The notes beneath the pieces were generated by a model. That model had not been told where the DNA came from. It did not search any database and saw only the letters and a list, made by a program, of their open reading frames with translations. Shown one piece after another: positions 1 to 8,108 of a stretch of 64,000 bases of DNA. The position numbers and the translations under genes are program-made. Origin of the DNA: Aestuariibius sp. HNIBRBA575 (GTDB lineage Bacteria; Pseudomonadota; Alphaproteobacteria; Rhodobacterales; Rhodobacteraceae); the NCBI RefSeq assembly GCF_040932005.1, contig NZ_CP162414.1, forward strand, positions 2,445,501-2,509,500, written 5' to 3'. Numbering within the stretch: position 1 is the first letter of the stretch; each line of letters opens with the position of its first letter.

Positions 1-273
1 GCCGAACAGGTGCAACCGGACGATCTAAAACGGCTTTGGCTACATCAGGCCAACAAAACCATGAACGATTACATCGGTAAAAAAGTGTTGGGCCGCGCCC
101 CTGCCCCCAATGAGCAACCCAACATTTTGCAAGATTACGCCAACACGTCATCCGCCGGATCAATCATCGCGTTTGCCAAACATTCAGCAGATTTATCGCC
201 CGGCGACACGGGGTTAATCTGTTCCTTTGGCGCGGGATATTCCGTGGGGTCCGTGATTGTGCAGCGCGCCTAA
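1..273 (+). CDS. 3-oxoacyl-ACP synthase III family protein, C-terminal fragment
   Basis: The gene enters from the left edge and only its last 90 codons are visible, so the start is outside the window. The fragment matches the C-terminal domain of ketoacyl-ACP synthase III (thiolase fold). WLHQAN (residues 13-18 of the fragment) carries the catalytic histidine, and YANTSSAGS (46-54) carries the catalytic asparagine. It ends in the usual glycine-rich FGAGYSVGSVIV strand. Family members condense acyl-CoA with malonyl-ACP to start fatty acid synthesis, or make beta-keto products in secondary pathways. Which of these applies cannot be decided without the N-terminal cysteine domain. No close downstream partner gene is seen. 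Confidence 0.85.
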   Translation, partial: AEQVQPDDLKRLWLHQANKTMNDYIGKKVLGRAPAPNEQPNILQDYANTSSAGSIIAFAKHSADLSPGDTGLICSFGAGYSVGSVIVQRA

Positions 274-613
274 AGCTCTGCTATCTTGACGTTTATGTCA
301 CCGTTTCGCGCGGCTTAATCGGTCTTGGGAAATGTGTCTTTGGTCCCCTTCAGTGGGGTGATCCAATCCGGCGAGTTGAGGAGCGGATTAACTCAGCCAG
401 CATCGTACCCATTTTGCGCTATAACCGCCGCGTTTGATGGACCTAAACCGACGGTTATTTTTGCGCAAATCTACTTTGGGAACGTTGCCCCAAGGTCAGT
501 TCCATTTGGCTTCCATTACAAAACGTGAAACCGAAAGTTGTTGGGTTATAAGGTTAACCTTGTTCTGGCGCACCTTTGGGTACATCAGATTCGGCCCCCC
601 TAAAACGCTGACG
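274..613. other. gene-free stretch
   Basis: About 340 bases with no convincing gene. The only structure I see is a short CCCC-loop-GGGG hairpin near 344-358, which could end transcription of the preceding gene, and a perfect 12-bp palindrome AAGGTTAACCTT at 550-561. Open frames here have no family resemblance or ribosome binding site. Confidence 0.5.
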
Positions 614-1066
614 TCAGACGGTTTCTTCTTCCAGATGCATCTTCATGTCCAACAACACTTTCTGCAATTCAAGCGTTTCGCGCAGCAGGCGTTTGGCTTC
701 GTTTACAGTGATGATCCCGTCTTCGATGGATTGATTATACTCACCCATCAACATCGCAAAACGCTGCGATAATGCGATCACATCTGAATTGACGCCGCCA
801 ACCGAATTCTTTGGAGATTCATCATAAGACAATGTAATCCCACGCAATTCCGCCAGTGCAGATGTTACATGCGGATATGATGACGCAGCTTCCAACGCGG
901 CAACAGCATCCACCGGCATAAACCGATCTGCATGTTCTTCTGCGTCAGAATAATAGCGCCCCAACGTCGCTTTGGATTTGCCTGTCAATTTACATGCAGG
1001 TTCAACACCCACATCCTTAACCAGCGCCTCAGTGTGCTTTTTTAGGTAATTCCCAACCCCAGCCAT
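614..1066 (-). CDS. hypothetical protein with helix-turn-helix-like N-terminus (phage CII-like)
   Basis: A 150-residue acidic protein. Residues about 21-41 (ending SKATLGRYYSD) look like the recognition helix region of a small helix-turn-helix domain, similar in style to the phage regulatory CII-like proteins found in Rhodobacterales genomes. The last 30 residues (NEAKRLLRETLELQKVLLD) are heptad-like and probably form a coiled coil or dimer helix. No enzyme motif is visible. It stands alone on the minus strand. A 7-bp perfect hairpin at 1092-1110 lies just upstream of its start. DNA binding is inferred from the pattern only, and the target is unknown. Confidence 0.6.
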   Translation of the reverse strand: MAGVGNYLKKHTEALVKDVGVEPACKLTGKSKATLGRYYSDAEEHADRFMPVDAVAALEAASSYPHVTSALAELRGITLSYDESPKNSVGGVNSDVIALSQRFAMLMGEYNQSIEDGIITVNEAKRLLRETLELQKVLLDMKMHLEEETV

Positions 1067-1091
1067 ATGTCCACCTATTCCGATCTTAACT

Positions 1092-1110
1092 ATTCGGGGA
1101 AAGCCCGAAT
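1092..1110. other. short perfect hairpin
   Basis: ATTCGGG, a 5-nt GAAAG spacer, then CCCGAAT. It lies 26 bp upstream of the start codon of the minus-strand gene ending at 1066, so it falls in that gene's promoter or leader. Read on the plus strand it is followed by GCTTTT, like a weak terminator. Confidence 0.4.
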
Positions 1111-1205
1111 GCTTTTCCCATTAATGACTTGGCGCGCATTTGTCATTGGTAAAGCGTCCTCACGAGGACAAGTAACCAGTGATCGGCGCCATGCGCGGTG
1201 CCGTA

Positions 1206-1282
1206 GGGTTGGGTTGGGCACCCCATCCTGCCACTGTCTCCTTGCTGGCTTTAGGAGAGAGTGGCAACGCCCAACCTGACCC
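1206..1282. other. long stable stem-loop in gene-free region upstream of tdk (candidate structured RNA)
   Basis: The 320 bases between the minus-strand gene ending at 1066 and tdk at 1388 have no good gene but are rich in inverted repeats. The largest pairs GGGTTGGGTTGGGC (1206-1219) with GCCCAACCTGACCC (1269-1282), 14 bp with two G.U pairs. After an asymmetric bulge it continues with TGCCACT/AGTGGCA and CTCCT/AGGAG. A GTCCTC-AC-GAGGAC palindrome lies upstream (about 1157-1170), and a CGGGG-8 nt-CCCCG hairpin (about 1347-1365) lies just before tdk. It could be a small RNA or the leader of tdk. I could not match it to SRP RNA, tmRNA or RNase P RNA by eye. Confidence 0.4.
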
Positions 1283-1387
1283 GCTGTTCTTGGTCTTTTG
1301 GGATCGACCACTCACGGGAACCCATCATGGTTGCATAGTTGTTTGTCGGGGTTGCAAAGCCCCGGCAGGCAGCGCTACCAAGCGCGC

Positions 1388-1969
1388 ATGGCAAAACTAT
1401 ATTTTCATTTTTCGACCATGAATGCCGGCAAATCGACCGTTTTGCTGCAGGCGTCTTATAACTATATCGAACGCGGTATGCAGACCTATCTGTTGACCGC
1501 CCAGTTTGATGATCGGGCCGGTCAGGGGCAAATCGCCAGCCGAATCGGGATCGCGGCAAAGGCGGATACATTTGCCCCAGACGAAGATCTGTTTGCCAAG
1601 ATCGAAGCGCGCCTCAATTCTGGTCCCTGCGCCTGTGTGTTCATCGACGAGGCGCAGTTCCTGTCCGAAGAACAGGTTTGGCAATTGGCGCGTGCCGTGG
1701 ACGATCTGGGCGTGCCGGTGATGTGTTATGGGCTGCGGGTGGATTTTCAGGGCAAATTGTTCCCTGGATCGGCCGCCTTACTGGCCTTGGCCGATGAAAT
1801 GCGCGAAGTGCGCACGATCTGTCATTGCGGGAAAAAGGCCACCATGGTGATCCGACAGGACGCCGAAGGAAACGTCGTCACTGACGGGGCACAGGTCCAG
1901 ATCGGCGGCAATGACAGCTATGTCAGCCTATGCCGGCGGCATTTCAGATTGGCGACCGGCCGCAACTGA
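1388..1969 (+). CDS. tdk: thymidine kinase (type II)
   Basis: Phosphorylates thymidine to dTMP in the pyrimidine salvage pathway, in the cytoplasm. The 193-residue length fits type II thymidine kinases. The N-terminal P-loop MNAGKST (residues 11-17), the FIDEAQF motif with the catalytic glutamate, and the lasso-domain zinc cysteines (CHCGKK and SLCRRHF) are all present. The start is the ATG at 1388, which places the P-loop at the family position; upstream in-frame codons lie in the inverted-repeat-rich region. It appears to be a single-gene unit, with the hydroxyacid dehydrogenase downstream on the opposite strand. Confidence 0.93.
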   Translation: MAKLYFHFSTMNAGKSTVLLQASYNYIERGMQTYLLTAQFDDRAGQGQIASRIGIAAKADTFAPDEDLFAKIEARLNSGPCACVFIDEAQFLSEEQVWQLARAVDDLGVPVMCYGLRVDFQGKLFPGSAALLALADEMREVRTICHCGKKATMVIRQDAEGNVVTDGAQVQIGGNDSYVSLCRRHFRLATGRN

Positions 1970-2005
1970 TCCGTCGCGGCTGGCAGATTTCATCACTGGA
2001 ATGCC

Positions 2006-2962
2006 CTACCCCAAATCCTGAGGCAAAGGGCGCCCTTCGGACATCGCAATGACATTGCCCAGCGCCATCATGCCCATCTCTTCGCGGACATCCATCGCAG
2101 CGGTTCCCAAATGCGGCAACAACACCGCGTTTTCCAAAGCCCGAAGCGCCTCTGGCACATGCGGTTCCTGCGCATAAACATCCAGACCAGCCCCGGCGAT
2201 TTGCCCCGTCTGCAACGCGGCAATCAGCACCTCTTCGTCGATGACATCGCCGCGCGCAATATTGATCAGGAACCCGGTCGATTTCATCGCGGCAATCGCC
2301 TGTGCATCGATCAGATGATGGGTTTGCGCACCGCCCGGAACAGTCACAACCACAAAATCGGATTGCGCCATCAGATCCGTCAGGGTTTTCACCTGTTTCG
2401 CCGGCACATTGGAATGCTTTTTCGACCGGTTATAAAACAGCACTGGCATGTCAAAGCCATAATGACAACGCCGCGCCACGGCCTGTCCGATACGGCCCAT
2501 GCCCACGATCCCAACCGTTTTGCCGGTCACATGGGTGCCCAACATCTGGGTTGGCGCCCAGCCATGCCATTGCCCGGCCCGCACGATCCGTTCGCCTTCG
2601 CCTGCGCGGCGCGCCACAGACAGCAGCAACGTCATGCCGATATCGGCTGTGGCATTGGTTACCGCATCTGGGGTGTTGGTGACTTTGACGCCTGCTTTGC
2701 GCGCGGCTTCAATGTCGATATGGTTATATCCAACGCCAAAATTGGCCAGAACCTTGCACCGGATTTTATCCGCATTTCCAAACACTTGGGCAGAAAACGC
2801 ATCCCCTAATGTGGGCAGCACCGCGTCAAAATCCTGTAGCGCCCATGTGGCTTCTTGGGGGGTTAACCCTGTGGGTTCCTGACGGTAAGTCACGTCAAAT
2901 TTTTCACGCGCTGCATTCAGGACCTTGTTGGGTAAATCCCGTGTAATCAACAATTTCATCAA
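2006..2962 (-). CDS. D-2-hydroxyacid dehydrogenase (glyoxylate/hydroxypyruvate reductase type)
   Basis: A 318-residue NAD(P)-dependent D-isomer-specific 2-hydroxyacid dehydrogenase. The Rossmann motif VGIVGMGRIGQA lies near residues 150-161. The substrate arginine is in NIARGDVID, the glutamate in AQEP, and the catalytic histidine in LLPHLGTA. The closest functional class is probably GhrB-like glyoxylate or hydroxypyruvate reductase, but substrate cannot be fixed from motifs. It is the last gene of a three-gene minus-strand operon: its ATG overlaps the csaA stop codon by 4 bp (ATGA). A second methionine follows the first, so the true start could be three bases downstream. Confidence 0.88.
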   Translation of the reverse strand: MMKLLITRDLPNKVLNAAREKFDVTYRQEPTGLTPQEATWALQDFDAVLPTLGDAFSAQVFGNADKIRCKVLANFGVGYNHIDIEAARKAGVKVTNTPDAVTNATADIGMTLLLSVARRAGEGERIVRAGQWHGWAPTQMLGTHVTGKTVGIVGMGRIGQAVARRCHYGFDMPVLFYNRSKKHSNVPAKQVKTLTDLMAQSDFVVVTVPGGAQTHHLIDAQAIAAMKSTGFLINIARGDVIDEEVLIAALQTGQIAGAGLDVYAQEPHVPEALRALENAVLLPHLGTAAMDVREEMGMMALGNVIAMSEGRPLPQDLG

Positions 2963-3297
2963 TGTAATCTCCCCCCTGTTGGCACGTCTTGGTCCGGGCC
3001 AATCAGAACAATTTCTCCGGTTTCGTCGGGCAATCCCAACACCAGAACTTCGGACATGAACGGCCCGATTTGGCGTGGTGGAAAATTCACCACGGCCATG
3101 ACTTGTTTTCCCACCAACATATCCGGCGTGTAATGCGCCGTGATTTGGGCCGACGTTTTGCGTTCGCCGATCTCATCGCCGAAATCAATCCACATCTTGA
3201 TTGCGGGTTTACGCGCCTCTGGGAAAGGTTCCGCGCGGATAACCCGGCCCACACGCACGTCCACTTTCAGGAAATCATCAAACGAAATCTCAGCCAT
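2959..3297 (-). CDS. csaA: CsaA-like tRNA-binding domain protein
   Basis: A 112-residue single OB-fold protein of the tRNA_bind family. DFLKVDVRVGRV near the N-terminus and the sequence QIGPFMSEVLVLGLPD are typical of CsaA, which in Bacillus has been linked to chaperone or secretion functions and which resembles the tRNA-binding domain of MetRS. The start MAEISFDDF was chosen because it gives the family length; a longer reading frame upstream lies inside proC. It overlaps the end of proC by 8 bp and the next gene by 4 bp, so it is translationally coupled in this operon. Confidence 0.9.
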   Translation of the reverse strand: MAEISFDDFLKVDVRVGRVIRAEPFPEARKPAIKMWIDFGDEIGERKTSAQITAHYTPDMLVGKQVMAVVNFPPRQIGPFMSEVLVLGLPDETGEIVLIGPDQDVPTGGRLH

Positions 3298-4105
3298 TTG
3301 CCAGTTCCTTGGACCGATCAGCCGCCGCTTTGACAGCGCGACCAACCAGCGGGCCAAACCCGGTTTCACCATCCATCAACACCTCAAGCGCGGCTTGGGT
3401 TGTGCCGTTGGGGGATGTGACGTTGATGCGCAATTGATCCGGCCCCTCAGCGGCATCTTCGGCCAATTGCCCCGCACCGCCCACTGTGGCCTTGGCCAAG
3501 GCCATCGCCAGTTCGGCAGGCAATCCTTCGGCCTGCCCTGCGGCGGCCAGCGCTTCGATCAGATGGAACACATAGGCCGGGCCGGACCCGGAAACGGCGG
3601 TGACTGCATCCATCTGATCCTCACCGTCCAGCCGCACCACTTGGCCCACGGCCAGAAGCAGGGCTTCGGCCAGGTCCAGTTGCGCTGCATTTGTATGTGC
3701 ATTGCCCACAATCGCCGTGATCCCGCGGCCAATCGCAGCCGGAGTGTTTGGCATCGCGCGCACAATCGGGGTCTGTTCCCCCAAGGCCTGTTCAAACGCA
3801 TGGATCGGCGTGCCCGCCGCCACTGACACAAACAACGTGTCGCCATTGCCCAGCGCCTGCAACGCTGGCAATGCGTCGCCCATCATTTGCGGTTTCACAG
3901 CCACCAGCACTATCGCCGGATTGGCAGGCAGATCCACGTTGATCGCGACCCCTTGCTGTTTCAACCAATCCGACGGATAGGGGTCCAAAACCCAGACAGA
4001 TGACGCAGGCAATCCACCGGCCAACCAGCCTTGCAACATCGCCGACCCCATTTTGCCACACCCCAACAGAACCAGCCCGCGCTGCGCCACATCATCCATC
4101 TGCAT
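3290..4105 (-). CDS. proC: pyrroline-5-carboxylate reductase
   Basis: Catalyses the NAD(P)H-dependent reduction of 1-pyrroline-5-carboxylate to proline, the last step of proline synthesis. The N-terminal Rossmann motif VLLGCGKMGSAM, the central VRAMPNTPA motif and the signature DAVTAVSGSGPAYVF followed by a helical dimerisation domain are all visible. The length of 271 residues fits the family. The ATG at 4105 follows a GGGGGGA stretch in the ribosome-binding position; a second ATG lies two codons on. It is the first gene of a minus-strand operon with csaA and a hydroxyacid dehydrogenase. Confidence 0.92.
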   Translation of the reverse strand: MQMDDVAQRGLVLLGCGKMGSAMLQGWLAGGLPASSVWVLDPYPSDWLKQQGVAINVDLPANPAIVLVAVKPQMMGDALPALQALGNGDTLFVSVAAGTPIHAFEQALGEQTPIVRAMPNTPAAIGRGITAIVGNAHTNAAQLDLAEALLLAVGQVVRLDGEDQMDAVTAVSGSGPAYVFHLIEALAAAGQAEGLPAELAMALAKATVGGAGQLAEDAAEGPDQLRINVTSPNGTTQAALEVLMDGETGFGPLVGRAVKAAADRSKELANG

Positions 4106-4429
4106 CTGAAATCCCCCCAAATCTGTCTGGCCATCCAAGGGCGTCTGTTGGCGACAACCCTAATTTGATTATACCATGTCTGTTGTTGTGTTACGGCCCC
4201 GCTTAGAAACACGCAAGACAAGGAAACGTCTGCCCCACTTTCCTGTTGTTTCGTGCACACGCAACGCTAACGGGGCACGATTTAAGGTTCTTATCAGCAT
4301 TCGCACCAGACAATACTGCCCCGCATCGCATGTTCTGAACCTAGATTGGCCCCAATCGACACCCGGACCAATGAAGGCGCGTTGGTTAACTGCGTTTTCG
4401 TCTTGGCCAGACCTAGGTCCGCTTTGTTG
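4106..4429. other. gene-free stretch
   Basis: About 320 bases between the proC start and the end of the next minus-strand gene. The right part of it is downstream of that gene and the left part should hold the proC promoter. I see no open frame with family resemblance and no strong hairpin. Confidence 0.5.
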
Positions 4430-5173
4430 TCAGAGCAAGTCGTCTTGTTTGGGATCATCCGGAACAAAGGTGCAGCCGGGGTAGTTCAGCATGAACGACG
4501 CCAGATCAGGGTTCTTTTCGTGGACGTGCGCAAACAGCTTTGCCACAGCCAAGGTATCGCGTTCATCATAGGATCCTAGTTCCCGACAGATAAAGCCTTC
4601 GTCCTCGCCACTCGCGAACATTTGCGTGGACCAAGCAACCCTTGAGCTGCCACATGCAGAAGCAAACCCTGCAATTGCATCAGCCGAGACCACCGGGTCA
4701 GAGTTAACCAAGCTGAGGCATCGTTCTGCAATCATCAAACAATTGTCGGAAAACCATTGTTCGAGATTGATGAGAATGGGCCTGTCGTCAATCGTTAACC
4801 ATTCACTGTTCGGTATCCATGCATGCTGATGATCGGCGATTGTTGTCGATAAACCTCTATATCTTCCTCTCGGCCCGGTTCCGTCGCATCCTGTGCCACC
4901 CTCGGAACATGCACAATGGATAACGTGGGACAGAAAAAGATACGTTTGTTCAAACGCTTCATCATTAGGATGTCTGAGTTCAACCAACCAGGGCAAAGAC
5001 GCAAAGGTCGCAGGGTAGATATCATCTTGATGATGCAGCTCTTCCCAGAAAAGCTCTTTGGCAGCTGCATCGTCCCATTTTTCGCAAAGTGCTTTTAGCT
5101 GAATATTAACAGACCGATTACCGTAGGGGCCGTATAAACGACTCCAAATCCCATCTGAAAAAGCAATCTTCAT
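4430..5173 (-). CDS. hypothetical protein
   Basis: A 247-residue protein that I do not recognise. It starts MKIAFSDGIWSRLYGPYG; this ATG is preceded by AGAGGCG at good spacing, whereas the longer frame has none. It is rich in Trp, Cys and acidic residues, with alternating helix-like segments (EELHHQDDIYPATFASLPWLVEL, shortened here) that could form HEAT-like repeats. A CACSEGG-TGCDG cysteine cluster lies near the middle. No signal peptide or membrane segment is apparent. Codons such as AGA, TTA and CTT are commoner than in neighbours, which suggests recent acquisition. The style resembles orphan immunity-type proteins, but no toxin is adjacent, so I do not assign that role. Confidence 0.7.
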   Translation of the reverse strand: MKIAFSDGIWSRLYGPYGNRSVNIQLKALCEKWDDAAAKELFWEELHHQDDIYPATFASLPWLVELRHPNDEAFEQTYLFLSHVIHCACSEGGTGCDGTGPRGRYRGLSTTIADHQHAWIPNSEWLTIDDRPILINLEQWFSDNCLMIAERCLSLVNSDPVVSADAIAGFASACGSSRVAWSTQMFASGEDEGFICRELGSYDERDTLAVAKLFAHVHEKNPDLASFMLNYPGCTFVPDDPKQDDLL

Positions 5174-5321
5174 AACGCCTCTTGCGGAAGTCACGGCAAC
5201 CAGAACTTTGGCCACCAACCAGCCCCTCGCTGCGTGCTGACCAAAGGTTTGATTGGCAGATTTCCTAGGTTGGGCCGGATGATGATGTAGACATCAAAAC
5301 CGAGTGACGTTTAACGGGACA

Positions 5322-5825
5322 TTAGGCCCTCCCGTAGGCCTCGCCTATGGCGATCTGGATTGCCTCACTCGCCGGACGTTCGGCCCATGTCACCAATTGC
5401 AATGCAGGATAATAGCGTTCCGCGCTGGTCACGGCGGCGTTGATCATGGTGTCGACCTGATCGGGGCTGACGCCCTGGTCGCCATTCAGCAGCAAACCAT
5501 AGCGATAGACCATCAATTTCTGTTCGGCCCAATAGGTGAACCCGCCGGCCCAGCATTGATCGTTAATCTTATTCAACGCTTCATAAAGGGCTGGGATCCG
5601 GTCCTCTGGGGGTTCCATTTCGAACGTGCAAATCAATCGCAGCGTTTCGTCATAGGCCGACCAAGCCAACGTGATCGAATATGTCCGCCACTGACCCTCA
5701 ACTGCCATGGCGATCTGATCATCGGTGATCCGGTCGAATTCCCAGTCGTGGTGTTCTGCAATATATTCCACAAGGTCAATGGGATGCACGTCATCATTGG
5801 TAATGAACTGCTCGGAAAGTGCCAT
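5322..5825 (-). CDS. YbjN domain-containing protein
   Basis: A 167-residue acidic protein of the YbjN family, related in fold to type III secretion chaperones. Function is poorly known; in enterobacteria YbjN affects stress responses and motility. The sequence shows the expected beta-alpha pattern, with TYSITLAWSAYDETLRLICTF followed by a helix and a second sheet (KLMVYRYGLLLN). The start MALSEQF is preceded by GGAGG at 8-12 bases; an upstream in-frame start is less likely. A long inverted repeat (5861-5935) lies directly upstream, between promoter and gene, and may control it. Confidence 0.82.
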   Translation of the reverse strand: MALSEQFITNDDVHPIDLVEYIAEHHDWEFDRITDDQIAMAVEGQWRTYSITLAWSAYDETLRLICTFEMEPPEDRIPALYEALNKINDQCWAGGFTYWAEQKLMVYRYGLLLNGDQGVSPDQVDTMINAAVTSAERYYPALQLVTWAERPASEAIQIAIGEAYGRA

Positions 5826-5860
5826 ATCTCGGCCTCCTGTCTTCCAACATTGGGGAATTG

Positions 5861-5935
5861 GCAGCACCCCAAATGCTAGATACCTGCTCTAGGGAGGCGA
5901 TACATAGTCAGCCTCCTTACTAGATATGGTGCTGT
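5861..5935. repeat. long imperfect inverted repeat upstream of the ybjN-like gene
   Basis: GCAGCACC (5861-5868) pairs with GGTGCTGT (5928-5935), and TCTAGGGAGGC (5888-5898) pairs with GCCTCC plus CTAGA (5911-5924) across a 12-base loop. It sits 36 bp upstream of the minus-strand ATG at 5825 and could be a leader hairpin or operator. The remaining bases of the 5826-6129 interval show no gene and should hold the promoter of the peptidase gene to the right. Confidence 0.5.
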
Positions 5936-6129
5936 GCAAGAGGCGACCTGTAAAGCTATTTTTTGTGGATAAGTCATAATTCTTGTGGGTGAACGATCCA
6001 CAGCCACTAAATAAGGCATGTCGATAAAGTTGATTTCAGTTGGCAAATCCCCCCTCTGATTTGCCCCTTGCGATCACGTTCAGCCCGGTCCACTCTGCCG
6101 CAAATGTATCCCCAAATCGGAGCCCCCTG

Positions 6130-7161
6130 ATGTCGCTGGACCTGTTAAAAACGCTTTGTGAAACCCCCGGTGTACCCGGCAACGAAGACCGCGTGCGTGA
6201 TCTGATCACGTCCCAAATTGACGGGCTGTTTGATGAGGTGCGCGTTGATCCGATGGGGTCGCTTTTGTGCAAACGCAACGCTGACAAACCGGACGCGCCG
6301 CGCATTATGTTGTTGTGCCACATGGATGAAATCGGGTTTCTAGTCAGCCATATCAGCAAAGAAGGCTATCTGCATCTGACCCCGGTTGGCGGTTTTGATC
6401 CGCGCAATCTGTTTTCGCGGCGTGTGCTGGTCTGCACCGATAACGGCGATTATCGCGGCGTGATGAATCCGGGCGGCAAACCGATCCACATTTCGTCCCC
6501 CGAGGATCGTAAAAAAGTGCCCGCCGTGACGGATTTCTTTGTTGATATCGGCATGGGGGAAAAGGCGGCTGATCTGGTGCAGGTCGGGGATTATGTAGTC
6601 ATGGACGAACCGTTTATGGAAATCGGCGACAAAGTTGTGTCAAAGGCGTTGGACAATCGCATTGCCTGTTGGCTGGGGATCGAAGCCATCAAAGGGCTGG
6701 GTAAACTAGGCCGGGGCGCAGAAATCCACGTGGCCTTTACCACCCAAGAAGAGGTCGGCCTGCGCGGTGCGCGCACGGCGTCCTATGCGATCAAACCCGA
6801 CATCGGGCTGGGCATTGACGTAACATTGGCCTGCGACACGCCCGGCGTTCCCGAAAAAGATTACACCACAACCCAAGGCAAAGGGTTCGGCCTGCATGTC
6901 CGCGATGGGTCCTTTATCGCTGACAAAGAATTGGTCCGCGAATTTGACGCCTTGGCCCGCGAAAAGGACATCCCATTTCAACGCACCATTCTGGCCACCG
7001 GGGGCCAAGACGGCGCCGCTGCCCAACAGGCCGCAGCCGGTGCGCGCGCCATCGGCATCACCGTGGGCACACGTTATATCCATACTGTGACGGAAATGAT
7101 CGATACCACAGATTTATATGCAGCCCGCGATATTCTGGTGGCCTATCTTTCCAAATTTTAA
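6130..7161 (+). CDS. M42 family metallopeptidase
   Basis: A 343-residue di-zinc aminopeptidase of the M42 family (glutamyl aminopeptidase/endoglucanase CelM type, tetrahedral peptidase class). Metal and catalytic motifs are in order: LLCHMDEIGF, VSKALDNRIACW, TTQEEVGLRGA, and the C-terminal TRYIHTVTEMID. The start MSLDLLKTLCETPGVPGNE is the usual N-terminus, with CGGAG 7 bases upstream of the ATG; an in-frame extension of 30 codons upstream does not look like the family. It probably degrades peptides in the cytoplasm. It appears monocistronic and is followed by a terminator. Confidence 0.9.
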   Translation: MSLDLLKTLCETPGVPGNEDRVRDLITSQIDGLFDEVRVDPMGSLLCKRNADKPDAPRIMLLCHMDEIGFLVSHISKEGYLHLTPVGGFDPRNLFSRRVLVCTDNGDYRGVMNPGGKPIHISSPEDRKKVPAVTDFFVDIGMGEKAADLVQVGDYVVMDEPFMEIGDKVVSKALDNRIACWLGIEAIKGLGKLGRGAEIHVAFTTQEEVGLRGARTASYAIKPDIGLGIDVTLACDTPGVPEKDYTTTQGKGFGLHVRDGSFIADKELVREFDALAREKDIPFQRTILATGGQDGAAAQQAAAGARAIGITVGTRYIHTVTEMIDTTDLYAARDILVAYLSKF

Positions 7162-7174
7162 ACACACTGAATAA

Positions 7175-7201
7175 CAATTGGGGTGTATAACGCCCCAATT
7201 G
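7175..7201 (+). terminator. hairpin after the M42 peptidase gene
   Basis: CAATTGGGG, a 9-base loop, then CCCCAATTG, starting 13 bases after the stop codon. A short T-run follows about nine bases later. Confidence 0.6.
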
Positions 7202-7308
7202 CCAACCCATTTTTCATTTAAAGTCTGACAGTTACGCTCCTCAAAAACTAAAGGTTGCGACAGAAATAAACTTCGCTCCATCATGCATCAGTGGAAAAGG
7301 GGCGGAAA

Positions 7309-7921
7309 ATGGATAACCGCAAAGCTCAAAAATCGCAGATCGTCGAAGGTGTGGTCGATCTTTTGCAACGTCAGGGGCCCCCATTTCCATCTTATGGGCA
7401 GGTTGCGGATTCCTGTGACCTGTCGCGCCAATTAATCAAATATTACTTCGACGAACCCGAAGATTTAATGTGCGAAGCTGGCGCAAGCCTATCGCATGGC
7501 TTTGGTCAGCGGCGTGGACACCCTAAAAGGCCCCAAACGGCTACAATTCATTTTTGATTTCTATTTTGATCTGGTGGACGACGTGCCCAAGCCACGTGAC
7601 GACCAAAGCTATGATGCAGCCATGGCATTTGCCGCTGGATAAACCCGGATTCGTGCAAATCTTAGGGCGCAATACACGCTGTTGGGTCAGGTTTTGCAAC
7701 TAGAGATCAAAATGCAATATCCCGATCTCAGCCTCGAAGATTGTGCAGAGATCAGCTATCTCTTTGTCTGCGTAATGTATGGGCATTGGAAACTGGTCGG
7801 GTCTTTGGGCGTCGCTGAGGATCACAAACTGATTGCGCGCAGGTCCATCGATAGAATCATCGCATCCTATGTCCATCAAGATCTGGAAAAACTGGGACAT
7901 GTGCGCGTCTGGGAAACCTAG
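7309..7921 (+). pseudogene. TetR-family regulator, broken by a frameshift and a stop codon
   Basis: The 5' part (7309 onward, MDNRKAQKSQIVEGVVDLL) is a TetR helix-turn-helix: VADSCDLSRQLIKYYFDEPEDLM is the recognition helix region. At about 7480 the frame shifts. Removing one G of the GG at 7480-7481 restores the reading CEAAQAYRMALVSGVD and continues a plausible ligand domain to a TAA at 7640-7642. The same frame then resumes as LRAQYTLLGQVLQLEIK through to a stop at 7921. Two independent lesions make a non-functional gene the best reading, though sequence error at one site is possible. No regulated neighbour is obvious. GGGGCGG precedes the ATG. Confidence 0.85.
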
Positions 7922-8108
7922 CGGTTTTTCATTTTGGAAATTTTAACCATCGTAAACATTGAAATTGACCGAATTGTTATGAAAACGCGCATTCAGGATC
8001 ATTTTCAAATGGCAAAATCCTTAACATAAACATTGACACATCGCGGTCAGATAGACCTGCTTGGCCTGCGTTACAGAGCAAATAATTACAATATTCAAAG
8101 GGTTTGGG

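Noticed and set aside
1179..1421. Short plus- and minus-strand frames over the region upstream of tdk
   Set aside because: They overlap the inverted repeats, disagree with each other and have no ribosome-binding site or family pattern.
7640..7642. Recoding of the in-frame TAA in the TetR gene
   Set aside because: TAA is not a known recoded codon here, and a separate frameshift exists upstream; a pseudogene is simpler.
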